A DNA stretch of 64,000 nt from Rhizophlyctis rosea (lineage: Eukaryota > Chytridiomycota > Chytridiomycetes > Rhizophlyctidales > Rhizophlyctidaceae), in contig JADGJC010000128.1 of assembly GCA_027596075.1 (NCBI GenBank), forward strand, positions 44,502 to 108,501, read 5' to 3'. Shown piece after piece: positions 50,836 to 62,589 of this stretch. Numbering within the stretch: the first letter of the stretch is position 1; every line of letters begins with the position of its first letter. Both the position numbers and the translations under genes were made by a program. The notes beneath the pieces are model-generated. The model saw nothing but the letters and a program-made list of their open reading frames with translations. It did no database searches and was not told where the DNA came from.

Positions 50836-53492
50836 TCATAGCCCCAAATCCTCAACCACCACCTCCCCCTTGCCCTCTCTCTCCCCATCTCTCACCACTC
50901 CACACTTCTCCAACCCCTCCCACGGATCTCTTCCTCCACCCCACTTGAACAACTCCTCCTTCACCACCTCCCCTGGCCAGCCACCCCCCCCCCCCCCCCA
51001 AGCCGCACAACCAAGCCCCCACCACCGACCCCCCCCACCCCCCGCAAACAAAATAGATATATAAAGGGCCNNNNNNNNNNCCTCAAACAATGCCCTCCAC
51101 AACCTCCCCGCCCACCTCCGACTCCAAAGATACGTATAATACGTGCCCCCATACGCAACCAAATGTCCAAACTGCACCTGCCACGCTGTCCCTTCCGGAA
51201 ACGGAATTACATTCACCCGATTCTGGAGATCCTTCAACACCTTGGTACTATCGAACCCTTCTGCGGTTGCTAGCTCTGAGTGGTAGAGTTGATCGAGTAA
51301 GGCCATTTGGATCTGACTTTGAAGTTCGAGAGCTTTGAACGTTTGGGTTGCGTGGGCGTCACGATGGGACCGAATGGCTGCGGCGGAGAGTGGTTCGTTG
51401 GTTTTATGGTGGCGGGCGAATGTGGAGAGGAAGTCTGGGTTTGTGGCAAAGTGTTCGGTGAAGATTGAGGGTACTTCGACAAAGTCCATTTGGACGCGAG
51501 TTCCCGCAATGTGTTGAAAGTCTGTGCGGGCGAGCATGGCTAAAAGGATGTAAACATTGGCGTTAGCTTTCCCAATCGCCAAGTAAATAAACAAACAAAG
51601 AAACTCACAATGCATCGCATGCCCCATCTCATGAAACAGAGTCTTCACTTCCTCCAAACTCAACAGTGTCGTCCCATCTTCAACAGGCCTGGCAAAATCC
51701 GTAACCAAAACCACAATCGGCAATTGCTTCAACCCTCTCTCCGTCTTCTTCTCCCCATCCGGATTTCTCAACAATTTCCCTCCACCCCCCGGAACACCAG
51801 CAACCTCCTCCATCTCCTCTTTCGTAATCAACCTTGAACACCGCACTGTAAAATGCGCCGCAGTATCATACTTCCTCTCCCCTCCCCGTCTCTGCAACAA
51901 ATCACAATATATGGTCCCAATCCTTCCTTCCGTCTCATGCACGACATCAAGTTTACGGACTTCGTCGTGCCATGTCTCGCCCGCGAGTGTGGTGGAGGGT
52001 TCGAAGCGGATGCCGTAGAGTGCGGTGAAGAGTGAGGAAAGACCTTCGAAGGTTCCTCCGATGGTGAAGTAGGGGATGAGTGATGTGGATGCGGAATCTT
52101 CTGCTTGTGGTGTATGGAGGGGATCGGCGGACAGCGATGTGGTGATGGGGGCTGAGGGTGATATGAAGCGAGTGTAAAAGTTTTGGTCCCATGCTTCGAT
52201 CCGGGCATTTGGATCATTGGTGTGAGTTCGTTTGAGGTTTCGTAGGATGGAGACGTCGGCTTCTGCAATTGGTCGATGAGACTTTGCGCAAGATTCTAGG
52301 AAGCGCATGACGTGATCTGTTCATATTTATGATGTTTATTATTCCCTCCAGGTTCGAATCCACGATAAGTCCATGGGCCCATTTCGTTACCTTGGCTTTG
52401 GACCATCTTATCTCGAAGCGTCATATCTGCATAACTCCGTTTGCCCAACATGGTAGCCAGCTCTCCTCGCGTTCGTAATAGCTCCTCCAAAATCAATAAT
52501 TGACGGGGACTGCCAGAATTCATGGCCAAATACATGGCCCTCCGACTCTCCTCCGCCTGCGCTAGTCTCAACACGGTATATGCCGCCATTGACCCAGTTG
52601 GTACATCGGCAGTGTCTTTACCATCGCCTTTGCCGCCTCGCTTCCCGTTGTGGGTCACTTGCTGTATCAGTTTGAGCGGCAGACCGTTCAAGGTTTGTGT
52701 TGGGTTCTGGAACTTGACTTTGTCCACGTGCGGATAGCTGACTTCCGCAAACGCCTGACCTAAACCGAGAATGCGATCGTTGAGATCAACAAAGCGTGCA
52801 CGAGTGGATTCTGGCATATGAACTCCGGATTTCTCGAAATCAGATATCAGGAGCTCCGCAACTGCACGTTCTTCACGAGAGAGGGATTTGCCTATGGTGG
52901 GGTGGTCCAGGACACGTTTTAGCGCCTTTTTTTCAAGAGTCAGAGTTTGATGTTCCTAATTGGATATTCATTCAAACACAACAGTTCGCACCTCATATAA
53001 GCCTGGGTGTGTATTGAGCTGACTAAGAAGACTTGTCAACTCAGCAACAGCCTTCTCAGCAGCTCTGACATACTCTCGGCTTGGGTGTACATTCCGAAGG
53101 AATTCCGCCAGGTCTACTACGGAACACAATACATCGCTCAGTCGGTCCAGACGTCGCACAGTTTTGCGAATTTCGTTATCCGTGCGAGCAGCACAAACCG
53201 CTTCAACGATGCGGGTGGCTTCCTCCAAGGCTGCGAGAGCGGCGTCCACTAGGCCTGACGGTTTGGACAGCTGTGGGTAGCCGAAGAGACCGGTGGATGA
53301 GGATGTGCGGACGTTTTCGGAGGAGGTGGAAGTGTCGAACAACTTTCTAAGGGAGTTGGGAAGTACGGTGCTGTACGAGCGCCTGCTAATTACAGGTCTT
53401 CGTGATGCATTGCCGCGAGCATTGGTTGTTGAGGGCACCCTCTGCTTGAAAGGTGCTTGTACCGAGCAACGGCAGCACCTGTATTTGTGCAT
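50836..53492 (-). CDS. OCT1: Mitochondrial intermediate peptidase (octapeptidyl aminopeptidase), interrupted by assembly gap
   Basis: Starts at ATG 53492 with a basic presequence (SRRPVISRRSYSTVLPNSLRKLF). M3-family peptidase sequence follows: GLFGYPQLSKPSGLVDAALA, LSDVLCSVVDLAEFLRN, VHMPESTRARFVDLNDRI, PIVVLVTDFARP, and the zinc site FHEMGHAMHSMLARTDFQH (HExxH; an intron splits HAMH/SML), VEVPSIFTEHF, and WQVQFGHLVAYGGTYYTYLWS. MIP cuts an octapeptide from many matrix precursors after MPP. The coding sequence is broken by 10 Ns at 51071-51080 and a 16-C run; on the far side EELFKWGGGRDPWEGL up to stop 50836 matches the family C-terminus. One intron ends in AAG (exon from 52925). The open frame extends to 53522 but without ATG. 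Confidence 0.88.
50984..50999. repeat. Poly-C run (16 nt)
   Basis: A 16-base C homopolymer in a C-rich tract next to the assembly gap. It is probably a sequencing obstacle and its length is unreliable. Confidence 0.8.
51071..51080. other. Assembly gap (10 N)
   Basis: Ten Ns inside the MIP gene near its C-terminal coding sequence. The true size of the gap is unknown. Confidence 0.99.
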
Positions 53493-53732
53493 AGCGGAAA
53501 GTGCCTCTGGAGCGATCTGCAATTCGTGGGTGGAAGCGAGCCTGGGTGAGCTGGGTGAGCAATGGGTATCAGAACGATTTGGGCTGTACTTTGTGTTGAT
53601 TGTTTACATGACGGTGCCACGTTTTGGCGTAACTGTTGCGCTGTTCTTCTCGTTACACTTTACAAACTCAAAACTTCGAATTGACTTGATGGCACCTCCT
53701 TTTCCTTTCATCGCTTCACGCATCTTTTCGTG

Positions 53733-54441
53733 ATGGCAGCAGAGATTTTTACAAAAATCCTCAGGTCCGATTCCACTTCGACCACATATCAATTCCTCCA
53801 TAACAAAGTACTCCAGTCCACACCAACACCTTTCACAACCCGTGAATTCATATCTCACTTGACCGACTCATCCCATTTCCGCTCCACCCTTATCTCGGTG
53901 CTGCAGACGGCACCGTACTTCGCCTTCACATGGGAGTGCAATCCAATTAGTTCATCAAAATGGGATCAGACAGTGTTCGAATTCACGGTTCGCAATACAC
54001 CGCTATTAGAAGATAGTGTCACGGACCCAAGTGCGTTTCGCGAGCATATAGGAAACGGACCTGGTGGGAGCAAAGAGACAGTGGTTGTCTTTGATAATCT
54101 TAGAAAAGATGCCATATTGGTAGCACCAAGGCAATTGGAAGGAGTGGATATAAGTGCTTATGGCCATATTGCATCATTCGTCAGGGAGGCACGGTCAGAG
54201 CAGGTAAACAGATGAGCGAAGTCTATTCGGTGCAAGGATGCTATGTGTTTACATTTGAATACATCAGGTTCATTATCTGTTCGAGGCCGTTGGCAAAGCA
54301 GTACTGCAACGACTGCAATGCAAAACGCCTCAAACGTCCATTTGGCTTTCAACTCACGGGCTGGGAGTTCCTTGGTTGCACGTGAGAATAGACGACAAAC
54401 CCAAATACTACTCATGTAAACAATACACCACGCCGGTGTGA
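53733..54441 (+). CDS. DUF6940-like protein
   Basis: Two exons (53733-54203 and 54268-54441, phase 0) give 214 residues. The sequence has TAPYFAFTWECNPIS, TVFEFTVRNTP, REHIGNG and, after the splice, HYLFEAVGKAVLQRL followed by STHGLGVPWLHVRIDDKPKYY. The pattern (FFWEC-like block, then a SxGLGVPWLHxRLD...KYY end) matches the DUF6940 family as I recall it. These are soluble proteins of unknown function found in scattered eukaryotes and bacteria. It lies 240 bp from the divergent MIP start, so the two may share promoter elements. Confidence 0.7.
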
Positions 54442-54595
54442 AACGGAAGCCTTTGTTCCATAGATGTAACTGCATATGGGCAAAGACTAGTCGCATGATG
54501 GTGGTCAGTCATGAGCTTCTCACATCTATTGATGTCCAGCATGCATCCTCTCCAAAAACAAACATCATCCACTGTCGATTGAGAAATACCGGGAA

Positions 54596-55481
54596 TCACT
54601 GTCCCTTCCTTGCGTCATTTTCGGAATCCTCATTTGCAATCATCCTCAGAACCAAGGGACTTACAACCCAATATCCAATAATGAGGAGGAAAACTATCGT
54701 GCCAATAACTCGAACGCATGAAATAGGTACCACATGGAGCACCAGGCGTTCAAGTACTGCAAAGACACAAATCACGAAGTGAGATTCAAAAGAAGAGACA
54801 AGGCACACGTTGGTGGACATACCTAGTGTGTATGGGACAGATGGCGGATCTGAATTACGTGTTTGATTGTGGGAGATCCCCCTGTGAGTTGCTTTTATCC
54901 GTAAAAAGGCGTTTGCAGCGAGCTGATGGCGAAACGTAAGACTGTGAGTAGTATCAAATGATGATGTGAATCCACATACATCTTGCACGATTGTCATATC
55001 AAATTCTGTCGGAAACTGGAGATTCCGCATTAGCGCATCTGAATACGTCGACCGACAATTTGCTTCATACCCACTGTCGCTGGCCAACAGACGCGAACCT
55101 CGAACTTATGGTCACCAAGAGGTCCCACGTGGTAAAATCGGACACCATCATCTAGGCTGACATTTGATGTACGGTATTTTGATCCAGGTATAGGTTTGAT
55201 GTGTTCCGGGTATATAGATGTGTATGGAGCAATCAAGTGGGGGCTGGATCGTGCTGCGATGAGTGATGAGGCTAAACTTTGAGCGTGCTTGTAGCTTTCA
55301 CCTACCAGTGGGTTTGTTGACAGATGGAAGTTGATGGATCATATGCAGCCTCCGCTGCACTGGAGGACGTGAGAAAGATCTTTTCGGTGTCGGCGGTTGC
55401 TGATCCAGCTGTGAGTAGCAGAATAAGAAGTACGGTGATCGAACAGCATGGTATTCTGCCTATATATCGCCACTCGAACAT
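54596..55481 (-). CDS. Type I ER membrane protein, possibly Pga1/PIG-like
   Basis: ATG 55481 begins a signal sequence (SITVLLILLLTAGSATA) followed by a lumenal domain: EKIFLTSSSAAEAAYDPSTS, SIYPEHIKPIPGSKYRTSNV, DGVRFYHVGPLGDHKFEVRV, CWPATFPTEFDMTIVQD across a splice, and an Arg/Thr-rich loop. A single membrane span (VIGTIVFLLIIGYWVVSPLV) and a short charged cytosolic tail (RMIANEDSENDARKGQ) end the protein. About 215 residues. The RVxWPA-type motif, signal peptide and topology resemble small accessory subunits of GPI-anchor assembly (Pga1 group), but I am not certain. Four exons; the second acceptor choice (CCAG before CCCCCAC) is dictated by frame. Confidence 0.5.
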
Positions 55482-57080
55482 GATCTAGGTCGCTGCTTTA
55501 GAAGCGTATGAAAAATAGGAATAACGCACAAGGTCGCCGCTCATCATATGGGCCGCTCTAGTTGGGCGAAATACAGTAATGAGTTGTTGTAAACATACTT
55601 TTAGGTCTACCATACACTTCCACACAATGTCTAGACACTGCGCACTATATAAATCAGTATCGCCTTCATATGCCTCATAGCAAGCTTTCCAGGCCGCCCC
55701 GCGTTCAAGCAGTGAGGAGAACTGTTCGCATAATTGAACGTCTGCGACTCACGCGACCACGACGGCAGCTGCTGGTCCCACTCAAGAGCAAAGTTTGCCT
55801 TTTCGGTATACCATGGTTCTCATCACTTTTATGGTTGTATCTAACCCGTACGTCATCGTTTAAGGCTTAACTTACCCGGAGCTGTGTCTGATATCAGAAG
55901 GTTTTGTTCTGCATCGTGGATGTTCACCGCACTCCAAGGGCTTTTTATAAACTTTCTCGCGCGTGTGGCGCAGCTTGACCACCAATTTTGAGCTCAGGGT
56001 CCTCAATCCCTCTCACCCTCCAGGCAATAGCATTTGGTCTTGACTGCCGCCAATTTTTCAACCATAACAAAACGCGACTTTGATTTATAAGCACATTGCT
56101 CGTTCAGGTACGCTGGGAACTTCGCAAAATGATGATCATGTCTGTGCAGGCTCGTCATACGCAAGTAGGTATCCCAAAAACAAATTGATGAACTGTAAAA
56201 TGATATCAGTTAGTATCTGCCATCATGAAGCAAGAGAGTGTCGGGTGGTGGATATTGTCTTTGCGAACGTATTGAACTTGTTGACGCCGAATAATGACCA
56301 GCTGACGTTCTGGTTACAAAGGAGAAAGAGGAGGGACGCTCCCACAATTTGAATTCGTCAGTGCCGTGTGATTCAATCGAGTTAACTGAACCAATTCAAT
56401 ATGCTACTGCTCAAGCTTCACACTACAGTGAACATGGCAGAGTAGATGGCTCACCTATTTACTGGAAAATGAACCTGAGGCTCAAATGTCAGATGGGGTT
56501 CTTGAAGTCCATTTAGCGTTGATGAATGCCGGTACCGACCTAACGTATCAATTACTGTACCATGCGGAGCTATTCGGCGCCAGAGAGCCCCCATCACACT
56601 CTGCGAGAAGCCAGCGGTATCACTTACGACTTCCAACTTCTTCATCATCAGAGACATTCAAGTTTCTTGACATCCGTCCTGAGTCTTTGCAGCACAATTC
56701 GTATATGCTTCCAACTTCCAAGGGCCAATCTTCTAATCCTAATCTCAAACCCGATACCTACAAAAGGCCCTTTCTTCATCTCAACTGTATCAGTCAGATC
56801 AGTACCGCCAAAGCCTCTTATTCTTGTTCGCGTAGTCTATATGGTTAACATCCAGACTTTTTGGGAAGGTGGTGAGCGTTCGTGGATGCTTTGGTGGCAG
56901 CGCCCCCATCGTACCTTGAAAAGCGGGCGGAATTCTCATAAAACTGGTGAGCGAGCCTGGCAATGTTGGCAATGTTGGCGTATACGCACCACAATATACC
57001 TACCTTGCAAAGTTTGTAACGATTGTCACTCAGCGGACTTCGTCTCTCATACTAGTCGCCGTCAACAGATCATCACGATG
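55482..57080. other. 1.6 kb mostly non-coding
   Basis: Region upstream of the ER membrane protein gene. It has several plus-strand frames of 60-120 codons without domain or splice continuity, which may be decayed parts of the gene remnant to the right. AT-rich segments near 55440-55660. No tRNA or repeat family recognised. Confidence 0.45.
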
Positions 57081-57499
57081 ACAGGTCCCACTCCTTTTTA
57101 CCTTTCCGTCTCCCTCCCATGCTGGTCCACAGATGAGATCCTTCTTGTAGAGCTCTATCCAAATGGCTTTGCGTCTTCTAACTTGAGAGCTTATTTGCAG
57201 GCCAGGGGCATCAAGCATGTCGTCTTGGTAGGGTTGACCACAATGGGTTCTGTACTGGGATCTGCCAGAGGCGGTGCGAATTTGGGTTTCCACGTCGTTT
57301 GTCCCAGGGAAGGGATCAGGGCAGATGCTGGGAACGAGGAGGGGATGAGGTGCTCATGACCAAGGTGTTACCAGTGTTCCTTGATGTGGTCAAGAGGGAA
57401 TATGTTCTTGCCCTTACACAAGAGCGCAAACATCTGCTTTGTTTGGTATGGAGGGTTTTGTGGAGGGATAACAGGTTCAGGGTAAAATTGGATCTATAG
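57081..57499 (+). pseudogene. Isochorismatase-like hydrolase remnant
   Basis: One frame reads DEILLVELYPNGFASSNLRA, then YLQARGIKHVVLVGLTTMGS, then VLGSARGGANLGFHVVCPRE. This matches the C-terminal half of isochorismatase-like (cysteine hydrolase) proteins. The frame stops at 57359, but the family-typical next helix (DEVLMTKVLPVFLDVVK) follows in another frame up to 57499. The position of the catalytic Cys (usually T-x-x-CV) is occupied by GS here. No matching N-terminal half with the ID-x-Q motif can be found upstream. I therefore call it a decaying copy; an unrecognised intron could explain part of the break. Confidence 0.45.
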
Positions 57500-57663
57500 A
57501 TGGTTGATCCCAATAGACATGGAAGCAATGTTGGTTCCTAAAGTGTTTCCCACTGTGTAGCTCGACAGGGTCATCAACAAGAGATGAAAACGGGAGGGGT
57601 CACCGACATAGATGTACTGGGACTGGCGGTTGGAGATTGAAAATGTGCAAACACCAATCCAGT

Positions 57664-60600
57664 TCATCCTAGGCTAATCCCACTAACTACCCACTCCCCC
57701 TTATCCTCCCCACTAACCCGCACCCCTCCAACCTTCCTCAACGACGCGGAGCTCGGCCTCTTTCCCGCACTTCCTCGCACTGGAGCCGAACTCGGCCTTA
57801 CCCTGCTTCCAGTATGACCTGCACCAGAAGCCGTTGCCCACCTCCCTGCACTCCCACCCCTATCCGCCCCGATGATTGGACTAGCATGCCTCAACCTCGA
57901 TGTAGCCACCGCCATCTTCTGCACTGCCACCCTCCCACCTCTCCCACCAACCCCACCACCCTTCTCCATCCGCCTCTGCGACTCCCTCTGCACAATCTGT
58001 TCCAACAAAGCTTCAAATTGTGGATCTGTTCCCCGTACTCCCCCACTCTCTAGTCCATTGCCCATCACAGCCACCACCTCAGCAGCTTCCCTCCCACTCG
58101 CCTGCAACCGCTCAAGATCTGCTCCCAACGCTCCGTGTCTACTTATAGGCGCACTTTGAGGACGTGTTCGGACTCTTTGGACCCATCGGGCTACAGTATC
58201 GGCTTCCGCGGGCACGGCGCTAGTTTGATAATGGTGTTGATGTGTAGGGATAGGTGGTGCGGGCGGTGGTTTCTGACTTGACTCTGCTGCCCATGCTACT
58301 TGTTGGTTATAAATAATTGATGGGGGCGGATCTCCACCTGCTCGTGTGCCAGTTTCTGAACTGCTGTCGGCTTTTAGGGGTTCGAAGGTATAGGTGCTCA
58401 TTCCGTAGTCTCGTGTGTGGGTTCGAGGATCAAGCTCAAATGACGATGTGACATCTCCAGGTTCCATCTCACTTCCATCTTGGAAACGATCATCTCTCGT
58501 TTCCCTTTCTCCGTTTGCACTCAGAGGCTTCATTCCCTTCGTGCCACTACGAGCAGGCGCACTTCCAGGCCTCTGTCGTCCCGAATGAAATGGTTCCGCA
58601 CTTTGCAGTGCCGTCAGTATATTCCGAATCAAGCTCCCATTGCGCTCAAGTGAGTCCAGAAGTAGTTGTTTTTTCTCCGGGTCGTTTGCAGTGGTCATGT
58701 CCAGAGACTGGGAAAAATGGAACAAACCAGTTGGACTTATATTGCTTTCTCCCACCTCAACAGAAAAAGCGGTAAAGCAAAACTCACATCGTCCGCGTCC
58801 GGCAGTACCGCTGGGGTAGGGATTTGGATGGCCAGAGATATGTCACTTCTTCCTGTTGCGGGTTTTCCCATTCCAATGCTACTAGGCAATCGAGCTTCAT
58901 ACAAGCATTCTTGCAGGACATTCATCAATTGTGATATGGATTGCTGGCGATTGACAGATGTCGCTAATAAAGACCTGTACGCAATGGCGTCAAACTTTTT
59001 GAAGACGAAAAGAAGGAAGCAAATATCTTTGGCACTTACTTCCGAAGGGATTTTTCTTTTGAAATCATATCACGCAACCGCTGATTCTCCTGACGGCATT
59101 TGCGGTGCCTTCGTTCCCGCCGATCGTCTTTGTCCTTCCGCGTGAGATCATTCCTCAAATGCAGAAGATTTCGAAATCTGACTTCAACTCACCGATATCA
59201 CTCAAAGCGCTTTCTGGTCGAGGCGTCTTGCTCACCAACGCCTCCTCCATAGCAGGATCATATGGAATGCCTGGCCCATCGCCCGTATGAATCACGCTCG
59301 GTGGAGCTTTTTGTGAGAGAAGATTCGTGATGGTGGATGGATTCCATATGGGACGAGCCCGTTTCTTCTTTTCGGCACTGCAGATCGCAACCATCGTTGG
59401 AGTCTGAGACAAACTGTTGGTAGAACCGACACTAACCTCCACCGTTCAGATTCTTCCTCCTGATCAAAATCCTCCTCCTCACTATCATAGTCTGTATACT
59501 CCCGCTCCTCCAGCGAACTCCCTTCCTCGCCGGATGCCATTTCCCTGCCCCCACCATTAGTATCATATTCCGAGCTAAACTCCTCGCCATCACTTTTCTG
59601 CACAACGGTCCGCTCCGCATCAGACAGCATCCCGCGGACCAAGCCCGCCGACCTCTTCCAGGCCATAGTATTGCTCCTCACTCTTCCTGCCTCCGATTCC
59701 ACACCGGACTCGTCTCCGGGAAGTTGGTCCCCTTGTAGTTCAGCCAGCTTTCGCCGCAACATGCGACATCGCATTCGACGTTTGGCTAGTTGTTTAATCA
59801 TGAGGGTGTGTTCTGATTGGGCGTTTGATTTGAAGACTTTGAGTTTTGTGAGTTGATTCATGAGCTGGAGTTATATTCAATGAAACAGTGAGTGTTTGTT
59901 GATGATGTCTTCGTGTAATCATTGGCCGACTCACATCGACGTTCATGTTGACGATCCGCTTCGTCTCTTCCTTCATGATTTCGTTCTCCTTGCTCAATTG
60001 AGAGATTTTGGCATTGCATCCATTATGGTCGATCAACTGATGAAGGTTGCTGTGCTCAGGATCAAATTGGAAGCAGTCCACGACATGCTTTTCAAACTGC
60101 ATACCTTTCCATACTCGTCCATCATGGCTTTCCGTGTGGCCTCCTCGACAGACTCCAATGTTGATCGATAGGAACGCAGCAGGTCTCGCTCGTGTTCTAT
60201 ACATTATGCCGTTTGATGCACCGATCTTGCTTTCCTTGACAAACCAGCGGTCTCAAATACCTTCATTCCGCTCTCTGGTGACACGGTCATAGTCATCCAC
60301 AACCATCATCAGCTTCCTATGCATCATCCGCAATTGCGTCATGGACACCCCTGAGGCTTGCTCATCCTCATCCTCCTCTTCTTCATTGTCATCCTCAGCA
60401 TTTGCATTTCCCAGGTCGTGAGCCTCTTTGATTGTGACAGACTTTCTCTCATCAGACAGTTTTGTTGCTGGAGCTGATCTGAGTGGCTTCTGCCCCTTTG
60501 CTTGTTCAGCGCCTTTCTGTATGGACGGACGAATGATGTTGTGGAAAAGGCCTTTCAGTCTTGAAGGTTGAGCGGGCGCAGTCTGTTCCAGTGTTGGTTG

Positions 60601-61116
60601 TTCCGGGGCAATTGGCTGAGATTCTGTGGAGGGTCGATTGGCAGCTGCCGCCGCTCCTGCCTGCATGGAGGATCTCCTCGCCATGCCGGGAGGAGCTCCA
60701 GCAAAGGAGGAGGATCGCCTAGAATGAGAGCCTGCCGCCACAGTCCGCTGCGCAACCTCTTCAACAGCTTCCGATACAGCAGAGTCCTCAGCAAGCCCGT
60801 CCCGGATCTTGTCCACGATGGAGTCGTAGAAGCTGGCTTTCTGCATGGCAGATGCTGGAGTTGTTGGCGTGTTCATGATTCGCGCTGCACGGACCATTGT
60901 TATGAAGGATGGCGTGGCGGTTGGAATATTAATGGGTGGGTTGTTGGCGGTGGAAGCTCGACGGTGGGATGCGGCGGGTGCCGGAGTCGGACTGTCCATG
61001 GACTGACGGGGACTGGCTGTAGCCGAAGGCAGTGTGGGTACCAGCTCGCCAAAGATTGAGCGGGGGACATCTTCAATTGAAGGTTCGGATGTGTCTGTGA
61101 GCATCATTTTCATCAT
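57664..61116 (-). CDS. Coiled-coil protein with RPxSA motifs, probably flagellar
   Basis: Multi-exon gene from ATG 61116 to stop 57664, over 900 residues. The N-terminal ~280 residues are Ser/Pro/Ala-rich with a helical piece (FYDSIVDKIRDGLAEDSAV). Coiled coil starts at MTQLRMMHRKLMMVVDDYD, continues through RDLLRSYRSTLESVEEATRK, AKISQLSKENEIMKEETKRI and QLTKLKVFKSNAQSEHTLMI, into a basic region (KQLAKRRMRCRMLRRKLAEL) and a strongly acidic stretch. A second coil has RERRHRKCRQENQRLRDMIS. The C-terminus has repeated RP-x-SA motifs (RPGSAPAR, RPQSAPIS, RPSSAPVR, RPSSASLR), a recurrent feature of ciliary proteins. I cannot name the orthologue. The presence of AK8 in the same window fits a flagellar role. 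Confidence 0.65.
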
Positions 61117-61389
61117 TTCTGAACAGGAGACCAATTCTGGGACTTCTGGGGGATCAAATGTAAAAGAAGTGGAAGCTTAAGAGGCAGGGTCCCCAACATG
61201 TTCGCAACGCGTTGTGTGGGTCCTGTGGCAGAGTAGGCCCTGAAGTGGCGCTGTCCATCCCCCAGACTGGGAAATCCTGCCAATTGATTGACAGCCATGC
61301 AGTCCGTCCTGCATGCTGCTTCCTTTCAGGCACGCCACACGCACCCACTTCCTCTCTAGCTCTCTCTTACAACCAAGTGTGCAGCGAAA

Positions 61390-62589
61390 ATGACATCAAC
61401 CTACGTTTCGTCCCAAGTCAGCACTATTTATGAAGCGCAAACGCGTGCTGCTATCACGAGGGTGCTTTACGACGTTGTGAAACCGGAAGGCTTGCTGTCT
61501 AATGTAGAAGCACGCGAAGACCAACCATCTCTCAACCGGAAGCTGGATGACCCTGCTGTCTTGGTTGAAACCTCGAAGTTGTTAAAACATAGTGGGACAT
61601 TCACAAAAGCCTGGCAACAAGCAGGGGAAACTGGAGATGGAGTATCCTTTGTTAGACAGGCTCAAAAAGGATTTCAGATGGTCTCGGGGTTAGAATGCGA
61701 CTATTTGGGGCACGTAGACATTCTCAGTATACCTCCGACAACTTTCGCAAGCCGCTTGCAACAGCATCAGAAAATTGAGGTAAGCAACTCGTTCTGCCAG
61801 GTTTGCCTCAGCTCCGCTGAGAACTCCTGAAATCTCTAACACCTGCTTGCAGATACTCAACCCAGCTCCCGCACCACTCTCGACCCCCGACACCTTCATT
61901 CCTACGCGCACGCATCCCGTTCCTGGTCCACAAACTGTTCACTCTCCACAAACCCCGGCACCACTAGAAAAGAAGCTCTCCGAATCCGCGGCATGCCCAT
62001 ATGAAGCGACGCAATTCGTTCTCGGCGAAATCACCGGGAACTCCAAACTGTTGGCTGGAAAACTTTGCCAACTTGAGCGGGATGTCACGTATAAGACTGC
62101 AGAACACAATATGAAGGAAAATCAGAAGAGGACAGCCCTGGATGTTGTTGCTTTAGCAATTCTGGGTGAGCCGAGCTGCCAATTACCATGATTGAACAAG
62201 CACGGACATGTCATCTTTACAGCCAGCCCCGCCGCACACACGATAACTTTGGGGAATTTCCTGGCCCAAAATCAAGTGGCCCTACCGAATTTGTATAAGT
62301 TGTATGATGTTGGCAGACTGATTTGGATAGAGAACCAAGGTAAAGGAAACCGGCATTCCGGAGTTGGAATCCCTGTAAACCAACTTTTTTCACAGAGTCA
62401 TTCGTGGACACAATCCACGACATGCTAGTTACACTGGAACGAGTCGTGAGGGTGCAGGAGGAGAAGAAGGACGATCCAGCCACAGATTTAGCAAAAGAGG
62501 TTAACGGTACCATTGATCGTTTGTCGAACCTGGGTGTTGATGGTGATACCATAGCGCGTATTGTTGAAGGAATAGTAAGCAAAAAGTAG
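61390..62589 (+). CDS. Orphan helical protein
   Basis: About four exons; ATG 61390, stop 62587-62589, roughly 325 residues. Junctions: QQHQKIE to ILNPAPAP (GTAAGC/GCAG), LAIL to ASPAAHTIT, and IENQ to SFVDTIHDML. Features: helical N-terminus (STIYEAQTRAAITRVLYDVV), a Pro-rich linker in the middle, then helices (LLAGKLCQLERDVTYKTAEH) and an amphipathic C-terminal region (MLVTLERVVRVQEEKKDD, IDRLSNLGVDGDTIARIVEG). No family recognised. It is divergent from the coiled-coil gene across a 273 bp shared promoter, which proves nothing about function. Confidence 0.55.

Noticed and set aside
50455..51060. Plus-strand Pro/Ser-rich open frames after APC11
   Set aside because: Antisense of the peptidase C-terminus and C-rich low-complexity sequence.
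52343..52353. GGTTCGAATCC, a perfect tRNA B-box-like sequence
   Set aside because: It lies in an intron of the peptidase gene and has no A-box or foldable acceptor stem upstream, so it is not a tRNA gene.
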